Source: Microbacterium sp. Marseille-Q6648
GTDB taxonomy: Bacteria > Actinomycetota > Actinomycetes > Actinomycetales > Microbacteriaceae
NCBI RefSeq assembly: GCF_943181415.1
Contig: NZ_CALPBZ010000001.1
Location: 1,544,347 to 1,608,346 of the forward strand
Length of the DNA stretch: 64,000 nt
Reading direction: 5' to 3'
The notes under the pieces were generated by a model, which was not told the origin of the DNA, did no database searches, and worked only from the letters and a program-made list of their open reading frames with translations. The translations under genes were made by a program, and so were the position numbers. Positions 17,496 to 26,735 of this stretch are shown here, in pieces (the first letter of the stretch is position 1; each line of letters begins with the position of its first letter).

Positions 17496-20369
17496 ATGAC
17501 CTCCCGGCTCGGACCGCTTCGCGCCGCGGTGGCTCTGGCCGCCGGGTTCGTGGCGGTCCGTGTCGTCTACCGGGTGGTCTTCCACGGCGCAGACGGCTCG
17601 GGGACCCCCCTGTGGACGCTGCCGGAGCTGCGCCTGCCCGCCCCGTTCGCGCACGTCGTGCTCTTCGGTCGGGTCACCGCCGACGGTCTTGCGGATGCCG
17701 CGACGAGCGCTGTGCCGATCGCCGCGACCATCCTCGTGTTCGGACTGCTGAACGTCGTCGTCGACCTGCCCAGGCTGTTGGCTCGCGGCGGCAGGCGCGG
17801 ACCGCTTCGCGGAGCGGCGCGGACGCTCGCCGTCGCGTGGGCGGCGCTGCCCGCCCTCGCCGATGCGGTGCGCGCGGTGCGGCGAGCGCAGCGGCTGCGC
17901 GGCGAGCGCGGCTCGGCACGGCTGCTGTCGCCCGTGCTGGAGCGCACGCTCGAGAAGGCGACCGCCCTCGCCGCGGCGCTCGAGCTGCGGGGCATGGGCG
18001 GCCGCCCCGTGGACGGGGCGTGCCTGTCGCCGGTCGAGCTGCGGGGCGTCGCGCTGCAGCACGCCCACCGGGCGCCGCCCACGCTGCGCGTGGCGGACCT
18101 CGTTCTGGCTCCCGGCACGCTCACGGTCGTCGCCGGCGCGACCGGCTCGGGCAAGTCGACGCTGCTGCGCGCGCTCGCGGGCCTCCACCAGCACCTCGAC
18201 GGCGGAACGGCGACCGGCACGCTCCGCGTGGTGGGCCACGACCGGGACGCGGTCCCGCCGCGCGACACCGCTCGGCTGGTGGGGGTGGTGCTGCAGCATC
18301 CGCGGGACGGGTTCGCCGCCGCGCGCGTCGGCGACGAGATCGGGCTGACGCTCGAGCTGCGGGGCGTCGCCCCGCTGATCGTCGCCGCGCGCGTGGCGGA
18401 GGTCGCGGAGCGCGTGGGCATCCGACATCTGCTGGAGCGCGGCACCGCGACGCTGTCGGCGGGCGAGGCGCTCCTCGTGGCCGTCGCCGCGGCGGTCGTG
18501 GACCATCCGATCCTGCTGTTGGTCGACGAGCCGCTGGCCGACCTCGATCCCGACATGCGGGCGCGGATCGTGGGCCTGCTGGACGCGCTCGCCCATGACG
18601 CCGGCGTAAGCGTGGTCGCGGCCGAGCACCGCGTCGCCGAGCTGGCGGCGGTCGCCGACCGCGTCGTCGAGATCGGCGACGGGGTGCTCCGTGACGGCAC
18701 GCTCACGCACGCCTCCGACACCGGGCCCGCCGACCCCGGGCAGGCCGTCGAGCCGGAGCCCGAGGTGCGGCCGGTCGCAGACCCGCCCGCCCTGCACGTC
18801 ACCGCCCTCTCGGTTTCGCACGGGTCGCACCCCGCCGTCCGCGGGGCCTCGCTCTCGGTCGCTCGCGGCGAGGTCGTGGCGGTGGTCGGGCCGAACGGAG
18901 CTGGCAAGTCGAGCCTGCTGACGGCGATGGCGCTCCCGGCGAAGGGGGCGGCGGTCGTGGTCGGCGGATCGTCGCGGCGGAAGCCCCGACGCATCGCCCT
19001 CGTTCCCGACGCGTCGGACGACCTGTTCGTGTGCGACACCGTCGCGGCCGAGTGCGCCCGCGCCGACCGGCGGCACGGACTCGTCCGCGGAACGACCGCG
19101 CGCCGCTGGCGGGAGTTCCTCGGCGGATCGGGCGAGCACCCGGCGACAGCCACGGAGCGGCATCCGCGCGACCTCTCGGTCGGCGAGCGACGGTGCCTCG
19201 CGATCGCCCTGCAGCTGGCGGGCGGGCCCCGCGTGCTGATGATCGACGAGCCCACGCGCGGTCTCGACCCCGCCGCACGGGCGCTAATGGCGGACACCCT
19301 CCGCGGGCTCGCGGCGGAGGGGGTGGCGGTGGTGCTCGCCACTCACGACCGGGATTTCGCCGCCGGTCTCGGCGCCCGCGTGCTGACGATGGTCGCGGGC
19401 GTGCTGGCACAGGAGGCCCCCGGGCCACGGCCAGAGGCCGCACCCGCCGCGACCGCCCGCCGGCCCGCGATCTCTTCCCGGCCCGCGACCGCGGCTCCGC
19501 ATCACGAACGACTGCGGCGCGGGCATCCGCTCACCCGGGCAGGGGCAACCCAGCTCGGTCGCACGACCCTCCTTGCGCTCGCCGCAGCCAACCTCGTGGC
19601 GCTGGCGGCGTTCGCGTGGCCACTGGTGGCCACCGCAGTCCCGGATCAGGCGCAGGCCGCCGTCCCCGCCGCCTCGCTCGCGCTCGCACCGCTCGCGGCG
19701 CTGGTCGTGCTCGCCGCCCTCGACGGCAGCGTCCGGTCCGCCCACACCCTCGCGCTGCTGGGCACCCTCGCCGCGATCGGCGCCGCCGTCCGCATCGTCG
19801 GCACGGGGGTCGGCGGGGTGGAGGCCGTGTTCATCCTGCTGATCCTCGCCGGCCGGGCCTTCGGCGCCCGTTTCGGCCTGCTGCTCGGGCTCCTGACGAT
19901 CGCCCTGTCGTCGATGGTGTGGGGCGGAATCGGCCCCTGGACGCCCTTCCAGATGTTCGCGTGCGCGTGGGTGGGCGCCGGCGCCGGACTCCTCCCCCGA
20001 CGGGTGACGGGCCGCGGCGAGGTCGCGATGCTCGCCGGGTACGGCCTGGTCGCCGCGTTCGCCTTCGGCCTGGTGATGAACCTCTGGTTCTGGCCGTTCG
20101 CGGTCGGGAGCGGAACCGCCATCTCGTACGAGCCGGGCGCTCCGCTCGGGCAGAACCTCGCGAGCTTCCTGATCTACTCCCTCGTCACATCGACGGCGTC
20201 GTGGGACGCCTTGCGGGCGCTCACGACGATCATCGGGCTCGCTCTGGTCGGTCGCGCCGTGCTCGCCGCCCTGCGCCGTGCGAAGCCCGTCCTCCCCGCG
20301 CCCCCGGGAGCGGATGCCGCCACCGCCGCCTCCGCCCACGGTGCGGTGCCGCACGCGACCAGGACGTGA
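17496..20369 (+). CDS. Single-chain ECF transporter: EcfT-EcfA-EcfA'-S fusion
   Basis: A 957-residue membrane protein fusing all ECF parts. Residues 1-170 carry TM helices and an EcfT-like coupling segment (ALELRGMGGRP). Residues 180-425 form one ATPase: Walker A GATGSGKST near 214, signature LSAGE, Walker B LLLVDEPLADLD. Residues 430-650 form the second: GPNGAGKSS near 465, LSVGERRCLAIAL, LMIDEPTRGLD, switch ATHD. After a Pro/Ala linker, residues 686-940 have about six TM helices like SCO2325-type S components (GRAFGARFG..., WTPFQMFACAWVGAGAGLLPRR). The modules are usually separate genes. The substrate is unknown; no vitamin riboswitch or biosynthetic neighbour reveals it. Confidence 0.88.
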   Translation: MTSRLGPLRAAVALAAGFVAVRVVYRVVFHGADGSGTPLWTLPELRLPAPFAHVVLFGRVTADGLADAATSAVPIAATILVFGLLNVVVDLPRLLARGGRRGPLRGAARTLAVAWAALPALADAVRAVRRAQRLRGERGSARLLSPVLERTLEKATALAAALELRGMGGRPVDGACLSPVELRGVALQHAHRAPPTLRVADLVLAPGTLTVVAGATGSGKSTLLRALAGLHQHLDGGTATGTLRVVGHDRDAVPPRDTARLVGVVLQHPRDGFAAARVGDEIGLTLELRGVAPLIVAARVAEVAERVGIRHLLERGTATLSAGEALLVAVAAAVVDHPILLLVDEPLADLDPDMRARIVGLLDALAHDAGVSVVAAEHRVAELAAVADRVVEIGDGVLRDGTLTHASDTGPADPGQAVEPEPEVRPVADPPALHVTALSVSHGSHPAVRGASLSVARGEVVAVVGPNGAGKSSLLTAMALPAKGAAVVVGGSSRRKPRRIALVPDASDDLFVCDTVAAECARADRRHGLVRGTTARRWREFLGGSGEHPATATERHPRDLSVGERRCLAIALQLAGGPRVLMIDEPTRGLDPAARALMADTLRGLAAEGVAVVLATHDRDFAAGLGARVLTMVAGVLAQEAPGPRPEAAPAATARRPAISSRPATAAPHHERLRRGHPLTRAGATQLGRTTLLALAAANLVALAAFAWPLVATAVPDQAQAAVPAASLALAPLAALVVLAALDGSVRSAHTLALLGTLAAIGAAVRIVGTGVGGVEAVFILLILAGRAFGARFGLLLGLLTIALSSMVWGGIGPWTPFQMFACAWVGAGAGLLPRRVTGRGEVAMLAGYGLVAAFAFGLVMNLWFWPFAVGSGTAISYEPGAPLGQNLASFLIYSLVTSTASWDALRALTTIIGLALVGRAVLAALRRAKPVLPAPPGADAATAASAHGAVPHATRT

Positions 20370-20382
20370 CAAGCTTGAGGGG

Positions 20383-20796
20383 ATGAAGATCACCACGTCC
20401 TCGGACTGGCGCGACGGACTGCCCTTCGGCACCCCGGTGCTGGTGTCCGAGGTGATGCCGGGTGAGCCGACGCGCTGCGCCTCGTGCCCGTCCGACGCAC
20501 CCGTGCTGGAGCGCACCGACCTGTGGGCGGTCAAGCATCCGCACCCGAAGAATCCCGCGGGTTTCGTGCGGTTCTACTGCCTGGAGCATCGGCCCGAGCC
20601 CGCCCGCGAGCCCGAGTCCGTCGCACGCCCCGGTGACGCACCCCGCGCTCGACGTGCCCCGGCGGCGCGCGCCGCCACGGCCCGGACGCCGCGGCCCACT
20701 CCCTCCGCAGACCGCCCCCGGGCGGTGTGCCCCACGTGCTTCGTCGAGGTGCCCTCCACCGGCATCTGCGGCATGTGCGGCGAGCGCGTCGGCTGA
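20383..20796 (+). CDS. Small zinc-ribbon protein
   Basis: A 137-residue protein with a cysteine-rich N-terminal part (RCASCPSDAP ... FYCLEH), a basic Pro/Ala/Arg-rich linker, and a C-terminal four-cysteine ribbon (CPTC ... CGMC). It is probably a structural zinc-binding protein. Similar short proteins are sometimes mislabelled as glucose-6-phosphate dehydrogenase, but no enzyme domain is present here. It follows the ECF gene by 13 bases and is convergent with metH. Confidence 0.75.
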   Translation: MKITTSSDWRDGLPFGTPVLVSEVMPGEPTRCASCPSDAPVLERTDLWAVKHPHPKNPAGFVRFYCLEHRPEPAREPESVARPGDAPRARRAPAARAATARTPRPTPSADRPRAVCPTCFVEVPSTGICGMCGERVG

Positions 20797-20806
20797 CGCT
20801 CCCGTC

Positions 20807-23800
20807 TCAGACCGAGAAGTACTTCGCCTCGGGGTGGTGGAACACGAACGCGTCGGTGGACTGCTCCGGGTGCAGCTGCAGCTCGTCGCTGAGCTCGACG
20901 CCCATCCGCTCCGGGCGCAGCAGTTCGACGACCTTGCGACGGTCCTCCATGTCGGGGCATGCCGGGTAGCCGAGGGAGAACCTCGCGCCCCGGTACTCGA
21001 GCTTGAACAGCCCGGCGACATCGCGCGGGTCCTCGTCGGCGAAGCCGAGCTCGGCGCGGATGCGGGCGTGCCAGAACTCGGCGAGAGCCTCGGTCAGCTG
21101 CATCACGAGCCCGTTGAGCTCGTAGTAGTCGCGGTAGCGGTCCTCCGCGAAGAGCTTCGCGGTGACGCCGTCGATGCGGGCACCCGCGGTGACCAGCTGC
21201 ACCGGCATCACATCGACCTGTCCGGATCCGCGGGAGCGTACGAAGTCCGCCAGGCACAGGTGACGGTCGCGTCGCTGCCGCGGGAAGTGGAAGCGCAGCC
21301 GGTCCGATCCGACGGCTCCGCCGGATCCGCCGTCGGGGGCGAGGAGGCCCGCCGTGCCCAGCGCACCGGCCGGGTCGTCGCCGTGGTGCAGCACCACGAC
21401 GTCGTCGCCCTCGCTCACCACCGGGAAGTAGCCGTACGCGACGGATGCGTCCAGCATCCCTTCGGACAGGATGCGGTCGAGCCAGTACCGCAGCCGCGGC
21501 CGGCCCTCGCGCTCGACGAGCTGCTCGTAGGTGGCGCCGTCCTCGCCGCGTCCGGGCTTGAGTCCCCACTGCCCCATGAACGTCGCACGCTCGTCGAGGA
21601 AGGCGGCGTAGTCCGCCAGGGCGATCCCCCTCACGATCCGGGTGCCCCAGAACGGGGGCGCCGGAACCGGGTTGTCGGATGCCGCGTCCGAGCGTGCGGG
21701 CATCGCCTCGGGTTCGGTGAGGGTCAGCTTGGAGCCCGTCGCATGCCGACGCTTCTTCAGTTCGGGCAGTCCCACCGAGACCGGATCGGCGCCGCGGGCG
21801 ATCTTGACCAGCGGCTCCATGAGCGCGAGTCCCTCGAAAGCGTCGCGGGCGTAGCGCACCTCGCCGTCGAACAGGCTCGCGAGGTCGTCCTCGACGTAGG
21901 CGCGGGTGAGGGCCGCGCCTCCGAGGATCACCGGCCAGCGCGTGCCGAGGCCCCGTGAGGTGAGCTCCTGCAGATTCTCCTTCATCACGACGGTCGACTT
22001 CACCAGCAGCCCCGACATGCCGATCACGTCGGCATCGTGCTCCTCCGCGGCGGCGATGATGTCGGTGATCGGCTGCTTGATCCCGAGGTTGATCACGTCG
22101 TAGCCGTTGTTGGTGAGGATGATGTCGACCAGGTTCTTGCCGATGTCGTGCACGTCGCCGCGCACGGTGGCCAGCACGATCGTGCCCTTGCCGGACGCAC
22201 TCGTCTTCTCCATGTACGGCTCGAGCAGGGCGACGGCGGTCTTCATGACCTCGGCGGACTGCAGCACGAACGGCAGCTGCATCTGTCCCGATCCGAACCG
22301 CTCGCCGACGACCTTCATGCCCTCGAGCAGATGGTCGTTGATGATCGCGAGCGCCGTGAGACCGCCCTCGCGGGCGAGGTCGAGATCGGCCTCGAGACCT
22401 TTGGACTCGCCGTCGATGATGCGCCGCTCGAGTCGCTCGCCGACAGGAAGGGCCGCGAGCTCGGCGGCGCGCTGGTCGCGCAGGGCCGCGGTGTCGACGC
22501 CGGCGAAGATGTCCAGCATCCGGGCCAGCGGGTCGTAGGTGAGGTTGCCTTCATCGTCGTAGGCGCGTCGATCCCACACGAGATCGAGGGCGACCTGACG
22601 CTGTTCATCGGGGATCGAGGCCAGCGGCACGATCTTGGCTGCGTCGATGATGCCGGAATCCAGTCCCGCCTGGGTCGCCTCGTGCAGGAAGACCGAGTTC
22701 AGCACGCTCCGGGCTGCGGGGTTGAGCCCGAACGAGACGTTCGAGACGCCGAGGGTGGTGTGGATGCCCGGGTACTTCTCGTTGAGACGCCGGATCGCAT
22801 CAATCGTCTCGATGGCGTCGCGGCGGGTCTCCTCCTGGCCGGTCGCGATGGGGAAGGTGAGCGCGTCGACGATGATGTCCTCGACCCGCATGCCCCAGTC
22901 CCCCACGAGCGCATCCACGAGCCGCGAGGCGATCCGCACCTTGTCGTCACCGGTGCGGGCCTGCCCCTGTTCGTCGATCGTCAGAGCGATGACGGCGGCA
23001 CCGTGCTCCTTCACCAGGGGCATGATGCGGCCGTACCGGCTGTCGGGGCCGTCGCCGTCCTCGAAGTTGACGGAGTTGACCACCGGGCGCCCGCCGATGA
23101 GCTCGAGCCCGGCCTGGATGACGGCCGGCTCGGTGGAGTCGATCACCAGCGGCAGTGTCGACGCGCTCGCGAAACGCGAGACGACCTCGCGGATGTCGGC
23201 CACGCCGTCCCGCCCGACGTAGTCGACGCACACGTCGAGCAGGTGCGCGCCGACGCGGATCTGGCCCCGGGCGATCTCGACGCAGTCGTCCCAGCGCCCC
23301 TCGAGCATGGCCTCGCGGAACGCCTTCGACCCGTTCGCGTTGGTGCGCTCCCCGATCGCGAGGTAGGCGGTGTCCTGATCGAACGGCACGTGCTGGTAGA
23401 GACTCGCGACGCCCGGCTCGGTGACCGGATGCCGGGGCGTGCCCGTCCGGGCGCTGCCGCCGAGTCGCTCGACCACGGCCGCCAGGTGCTCGGGCGTGGT
23501 GCCGCAGCATCCGCCGATGAGTCCCAGCCCGAACTCGCGGACGAACTGCTCGTGCGCGGTGGCGAGCTCGGCCGGCGACAGCGGATAGTGTGCGCCGTCG
23601 GCGGTCAGAACGGGCAGCCCCGCGTTGGGCATGCAGGCGATCGCGACCGAGGAGTGCTTCGAGAGGTGCCGCAGGTGCTCGCTCATCTCGGCCGGTCCGG
23701 TGGCGCAGTTGAGCCCGATCGCGTCGACGCCGAGGGGCTCCAGCGTCGTGAGGGCGGCGCCGATCTCGCTTCCCATGAGCATCGTGCCGGTGGTCTCGAC

Positions 23801-24439
23801 GGTGACCTCGACGAAGATGGGCAGCCGGATGCCGCGGGCCACGATCGCCTGCTTGCAGCCGTTGACGGCGGCCTTGGTCTGCAGCAGATCCTGCGAGGTC
23901 TCGACCAGGAACGCATCGGCGCCCCCGTCGATGAGGCCCTCGGCCTGCAGCGCGAAGGTCTGCTTGAGGTGGTCGTAGGTGGTGTGGCCGAGGCTCGGGA
24001 GCTTCGTACCGGGGCCCATCGAGCCGAGCACCCACCGCATGCGCCCGTCGGCGGCTTCGGCCGCCTCGACCCGCTCGCGGGCGATGCGGGCACCGGCGGC
24101 GGCGAGCTCGTGGATGCGACCGTCGATGTCGTAGTCCGACAGGTTCGACCAGTTGGCGCCGAACGTGTTCGTCTCGACGGCGTCGATCCCCACCTCGAGG
24201 TAGGCGTCGTGGATCGCCGCGATCATGTCGGGGCGGCTGACGTTGAGGATCTCGTTGCAGCCCTCGAGCTGCTGGTAGTCCTCCAGCGTCGGCTCATGGC
24301 GCTGCAGCATCGTGCCCATGGCGCCGTCGGCGATGACGACGCGCGTGTTGACGGCGTCCAGCAGCGCCTGCGAGCGCGCAGGGCGCGGAACGCCCTCGAT
24401 GTCGAGGGCGAACCGGGGGGCGGAGACAGGGCCGGACAC
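20807..24439 (-). CDS. metH: Methionine synthase, cobalamin-dependent
   Basis: A 1210-residue four-module enzyme that methylates homocysteine. The homocysteine domain (about residues 25-330) has zinc ligands Cys245 (GLNCATGP) and Cys311-Cys312 (GGCCGTT). The pterin domain (350-620) contains GERTNANGSKAF and VIDSTEPAV. The cobalamin domain has GDVHDIGKNL with the axial His near 764. The C-terminal activation domain contains RFHFPRQRRDRHLCLADF and GYPACPDMEDR. It is full length. The GTG start lies seven bases after TAGAAT, inside a long inverted repeat. No cobalamin riboswitch fits in the short upstream gap. Confidence 0.97.
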   Translation of the reverse strand: MSGPVSAPRFALDIEGVPRPARSQALLDAVNTRVVIADGAMGTMLQRHEPTLEDYQQLEGCNEILNVSRPDMIAAIHDAYLEVGIDAVETNTFGANWSNLSDYDIDGRIHELAAAGARIARERVEAAEAADGRMRWVLGSMGPGTKLPSLGHTTYDHLKQTFALQAEGLIDGGADAFLVETSQDLLQTKAAVNGCKQAIVARGIRLPIFVEVTVETTGTMLMGSEIGAALTTLEPLGVDAIGLNCATGPAEMSEHLRHLSKHSSVAIACMPNAGLPVLTADGAHYPLSPAELATAHEQFVREFGLGLIGGCCGTTPEHLAAVVERLGGSARTGTPRHPVTEPGVASLYQHVPFDQDTAYLAIGERTNANGSKAFREAMLEGRWDDCVEIARGQIRVGAHLLDVCVDYVGRDGVADIREVVSRFASASTLPLVIDSTEPAVIQAGLELIGGRPVVNSVNFEDGDGPDSRYGRIMPLVKEHGAAVIALTIDEQGQARTGDDKVRIASRLVDALVGDWGMRVEDIIVDALTFPIATGQEETRRDAIETIDAIRRLNEKYPGIHTTLGVSNVSFGLNPAARSVLNSVFLHEATQAGLDSGIIDAAKIVPLASIPDEQRQVALDLVWDRRAYDDEGNLTYDPLARMLDIFAGVDTAALRDQRAAELAALPVGERLERRIIDGESKGLEADLDLAREGGLTALAIINDHLLEGMKVVGERFGSGQMQLPFVLQSAEVMKTAVALLEPYMEKTSASGKGTIVLATVRGDVHDIGKNLVDIILTNNGYDVINLGIKQPITDIIAAAEEHDADVIGMSGLLVKSTVVMKENLQELTSRGLGTRWPVILGGAALTRAYVEDDLASLFDGEVRYARDAFEGLALMEPLVKIARGADPVSVGLPELKKRRHATGSKLTLTEPEAMPARSDAASDNPVPAPPFWGTRIVRGIALADYAAFLDERATFMGQWGLKPGRGEDGATYEQLVEREGRPRLRYWLDRILSEGMLDASVAYGYFPVVSEGDDVVVLHHGDDPAGALGTAGLLAPDGGSGGAVGSDRLRFHFPRQRRDRHLCLADFVRSRGSGQVDVMPVQLVTAGARIDGVTAKLFAEDRYRDYYELNGLVMQLTEALAEFWHARIRAELGFADEDPRDVAGLFKLEYRGARFSLGYPACPDMEDRRKVVELLRPERMGVELSDELQLHPEQSTDAFVFHHPEAKYFSV

Positions 24440-24473
24440 CTGCGCGATTCTAGTCGCGCGGGTGTCCGGCCCT
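24428..24473. promoter_or_regulatory. Inverted repeat enclosing the metH promoter and start codon
   Basis: AGGGCCGGACACC (24428-24440) pairs perfectly with GGTGTCCGGCCCT (24461-24473). The 20-base centre is itself nearly self-complementary (CGCGA...TCGCG) and holds the metH -10 TAGAAT. The inner arm covers the GTG start. For RNA coming from the upstream oxidoreductase gene this would be a strong hairpin and possible terminator; for metH it may be a DNA operator. Confidence 0.65.
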
Positions 24474-24501
24474 GACGGGCGCCGTCATGCGGCGACGCGG
24501 T

Positions 24502-25302
24502 TCACGATCCGTTCTTGGCGTCCCGCCAGGCCAGCCAGCGGCGCACGAGGTCGTAGTCGAAGTCGGGCCCCGGGAAGCCGAGGGTGAACATCCGCGTCCC
24601 GCCGGCGTAGAGACCGTCGGCGATCTCCTCGTCCCGGCGGTGCAGCTCGTTCGAGATCACGAGGTTCGCGGTGTCGCGCTGCTCCGTCTCGGCCCACCGC
24701 TGGATGACCTCGAGCTTGGCGGGCAGCTCGTCGGGCATGACGAAGCTGTGCCAGATGTCGGCGTGCCGGGCGACCAGGCGGAGCGTCTTCTTCTCGCCCT
24801 TGCCGCCGATCATGACGGGGATGCGCCGGGTCGGCGCGGGGTTGAGCGCCTCCCATCGCGCCTCGATGCGCTTGAGGCCCTCGGCCAGGTCGTCCAGCCG
24901 CGAGCCGGCGGTGCCGAACTCGTAGCCGTACGCGTCGTAGTCGCGCTCGAACCAGCCCGAGCCGGTGCCGAAGATGAACCGGCCCGTGTCGCCGCCGCGC
25001 GCCGAGATGTGGTCGATGGTGCGGGCCATGTCGGCCTGCAGGTCGGCGTTGCGGTAGCTGTTGCAGTTGACCAGAGCGCCGAACTCCACCCGCTCGGTCT
25101 GCTCCGCCCAGGCCCCGAGCATCGTCCACGACTCGAAGTGCAGGCCCTCGGGGTCGCCGGTGAGGGGGAAGAAGTGGTCCCAGTTGAAGAGGATGTCCAC
25201 ACCGAGGTCTTCGAGGGTCCGCACCGCGTCGCGGATCTGGGGGTAGGTCACGTGCTGGGGCTGGATCTGCACGCCGAGGCGTACGGGAGTGTCGAGAAGC
25301 AT
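24502..25302 (-). CDS. LLM class F420-dependent oxidoreductase
   Basis: A 266-residue luciferase-like TIM-barrel oxidoreductase. Family blocks are LGVQIQPQHVTYPQIRDAV at the start, NWDHFFPLTGDP, and RFIFGTGSGWFERDYDAYGYEF, followed by PVMIGGKGEKKTLRLVARHAD. These fit the F420-dependent branch; substrate unknown. The ATG is six bases after TAGGCT (25314-25309). The transcript would read toward the hairpin at 24428-24473. Confidence 0.9.
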   Translation of the reverse strand: MLLDTPVRLGVQIQPQHVTYPQIRDAVRTLEDLGVDILFNWDHFFPLTGDPEGLHFESWTMLGAWAEQTERVEFGALVNCNSYRNADLQADMARTIDHISARGGDTGRFIFGTGSGWFERDYDAYGYEFGTAGSRLDDLAEGLKRIEARWEALNPAPTRRIPVMIGGKGEKKTLRLVARHADIWHSFVMPDELPAKLEVIQRWAETEQRDTANLVISNELHRRDEEIADGLYAGGTRMFTLGFPGPDFDYDLVRRWLAWRDAKNGS

Positions 25303-25340
25303 GGCACCAGCCTAGAGAGGAGCCGGAGGGGCGAGGGTCG

Positions 25341-26315
25341 TCACCGCCGGGCCCCGTGTCGCGCCTTGCGGATCGCGTCGACGATCTCCCACACCGCGAT
25401 CGCGGCGAAGACGAACCCGAACGCCACGGTGACGATCTGGGTGATGTCCTCGCCCCCGGAAGGGAGCACGGCGGGGAAGAACGCGGTGTTGATCAGGCGG
25501 CCCTGCGACAGCAGCACGAGCGCGGGGACGGCGAGCGCGAGGGTGAGGATCACGTCCGTCACGGCGAGCGCCACCGTCCAGCGACGCATCACGTGGACGA
25601 TCACGAGCAGGACGGCGTCGATCGCGAGCACGATGAGGGCGTAGGCCACCCCCGCCGGCCAGATGCCGGGGTCGAAGAACGAGACGGGGATGCCGGGGGC
25701 GAACCCGACGAAACGGTCCCACAGCAGCACGGCGGCCGCGGCGAAGACGGCGAGGACACCGCCGACGACCTCAGAGACCCCCGTGCCCTGCTGGCGGGGC
25801 TCGGGCAGCTGATCGGGGGTCCACCCGGAGCGCAGCTTCAGCCCGCGGGTCTTCCCGTCCGCCGTCGCGGCGCCGGCGCGCTCGACGATCGCGAAGACGA
25901 GCGTGACCCAGAAGACGATGTTCACCGCGACGCCGAAGGCGCCGGCGACGGCGGATCCGATGATGCCGCCGAGGTCGGCTCCCGACAGCGCCTGGCCGAG
26001 CGCGATCGCGAAGGCGGCCAGCGGCACGACGATGCCGAGCAGCAGCGTCACCAGCCGCCACCAGTCCAGGTAGTGCTGCGGGCCGACGAGGTAGAGGGGG
26101 CGCCCGGTGTACTGCGCCGCCAGGGCGTCGGGGTCGCCCAGCTCGGTGAGCACCGCGCGCTCCGCCGCGGAGCGGTCCTCCCCGGCGGCGACGCGTGCGT
26201 CGATCTGATCGTCGATGGAACCCCGCAGCTCGGCGGCGAGATCGGGCCGCTGGGATTCGGGCACGGTCCGCATGGCGGCGTCGACGTAGCGATCGGTGAG
26301 GGTGGTGGAGGTCAT
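25341..26315 (-). CDS. Multi-pass membrane protein with 'permease prefix' domain
   Basis: A 324-residue protein. Residues 1-80 form the soluble 'permease prefix'/DUF1700-like helical domain (YVDAAMRTVPESQRPDLAAELRGS... ERAVLTELGDPDALAAQY), and the rest has about seven TM helices. Such proteins sit next to PadR regulators and are thought to be controlled by them, but their activity is unknown. The ATG at 26315 is chosen because it starts one base after the PadR stop (TGACATG), the same junction used in the first PadR operon. Confidence 0.85.
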   Translation of the reverse strand: MTSTTLTDRYVDAAMRTVPESQRPDLAAELRGSIDDQIDARVAAGEDRSAAERAVLTELGDPDALAAQYTGRPLYLVGPQHYLDWWRLVTLLLGIVVPLAAFAIALGQALSGADLGGIIGSAVAGAFGVAVNIVFWVTLVFAIVERAGAATADGKTRGLKLRSGWTPDQLPEPRQQGTGVSEVVGGVLAVFAAAAVLLWDRFVGFAPGIPVSFFDPGIWPAGVAYALIVLAIDAVLLVIVHVMRRWTVALAVTDVILTLALAVPALVLLSQGRLINTAFFPAVLPSGGEDITQIVTVAFGFVFAAIAVWEIVDAIRKARHGARR

Positions 26316-26316
26316 G

Positions 26317-26652
26317 TCAGCTCCCGTCGGGAAGGTCGGCGACCGCTGCCGCGATCGCCTGGAAGTCGGTGGTGAGGGCGGCCGCCAGCCGTCGTCCGGC
26401 GGCACTCGTGCGGTAGAACTTGCGAGGTCGCGCCTCGTCGGTGTTCCACTCGCTCGTGAGGTGTCCCTGCTTCTCGAGGCGCCGCAGCAGGGGATACAGC
26501 GTGTTGGCGTCGGTGTCGAAGCCGCGGGACTGCAGGTCTTCCAGCAGCCCGTACCCGTAGCCGGGCGCCTCGAGCAGGCGCAGGCAGGCCAGGACGACGG
26601 TCCCCCGCCTCAGCTCCTGGAGGTGCGTGTCCAGCGCTTCCGTCTCGCTCAT
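26317..26652 (-). CDS. PadR family transcriptional regulator
   Basis: A 111-residue winged-helix regulator: LQELRRGTVVLACLRLLEAPGYGYGLLE, then DANTLYPLLRRLEKQGHLTSEW and ARPRKFYRTSAAGRRL. I choose the ATG at 26652; an earlier GTG at 26676 would fall inside the operator. TACAGT (26665-26660) is seven bases before the ATG, giving a leaderless promoter. It is the first gene of a two-gene operon with the membrane protein downstream and is divergent from menC. Confidence 0.92.
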   Translation of the reverse strand: MSETEALDTHLQELRRGTVVLACLRLLEAPGYGYGLLEDLQSRGFDTDANTLYPLLRRLEKQGHLTSEWNTDEARPRKFYRTSAAGRRLAAALTTDFQAIAAAVADLPDGS

Positions 26653-26654
26653 GC

Positions 26655-26676
26655 GTGACACTGTACTGTGTGTCAC
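26655..26676. promoter_or_regulatory. PadR operator overlapping the padR -10 element
   Basis: A perfect inverted repeat GTGACAC (26655-26661) and GTGTCAC (26670-26676) with an 8-base spacer overlaps the TACAGT -10 of the padR gene. TTGCCA lies further upstream at a -35-like distance. This is a textbook geometry for autorepression. The site is close enough to affect the divergent menC promoter at 26724-26729 as well. Confidence 0.7.
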
Positions 26677-26735
26677 ACACTATTGGCAACCACACATCGA
26701 TGGTGCGGTCACACTCCACGCGACAGGATGGAGCC

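Noticed and set aside
22037-24475. A long open frame (over 800 codons) on the plus strand opposite metH
   Set aside because: It is a high-GC shadow of the real metH gene: composition is Arg/Gly/Asp/Val-rich without domains, and the opposite frame has all methionine synthase motifs. The same holds for long antisense frames over MMPL (31228-33954), menD/ppk2 (10346-12934) and fprA (5067-6545).
24440-24501. Possible cobalamin riboswitch before metH
   Set aside because: The gap to the next gene is about 60 bases and lacks the B12 box and the needed length. The promoter hexamer is at the start codon.
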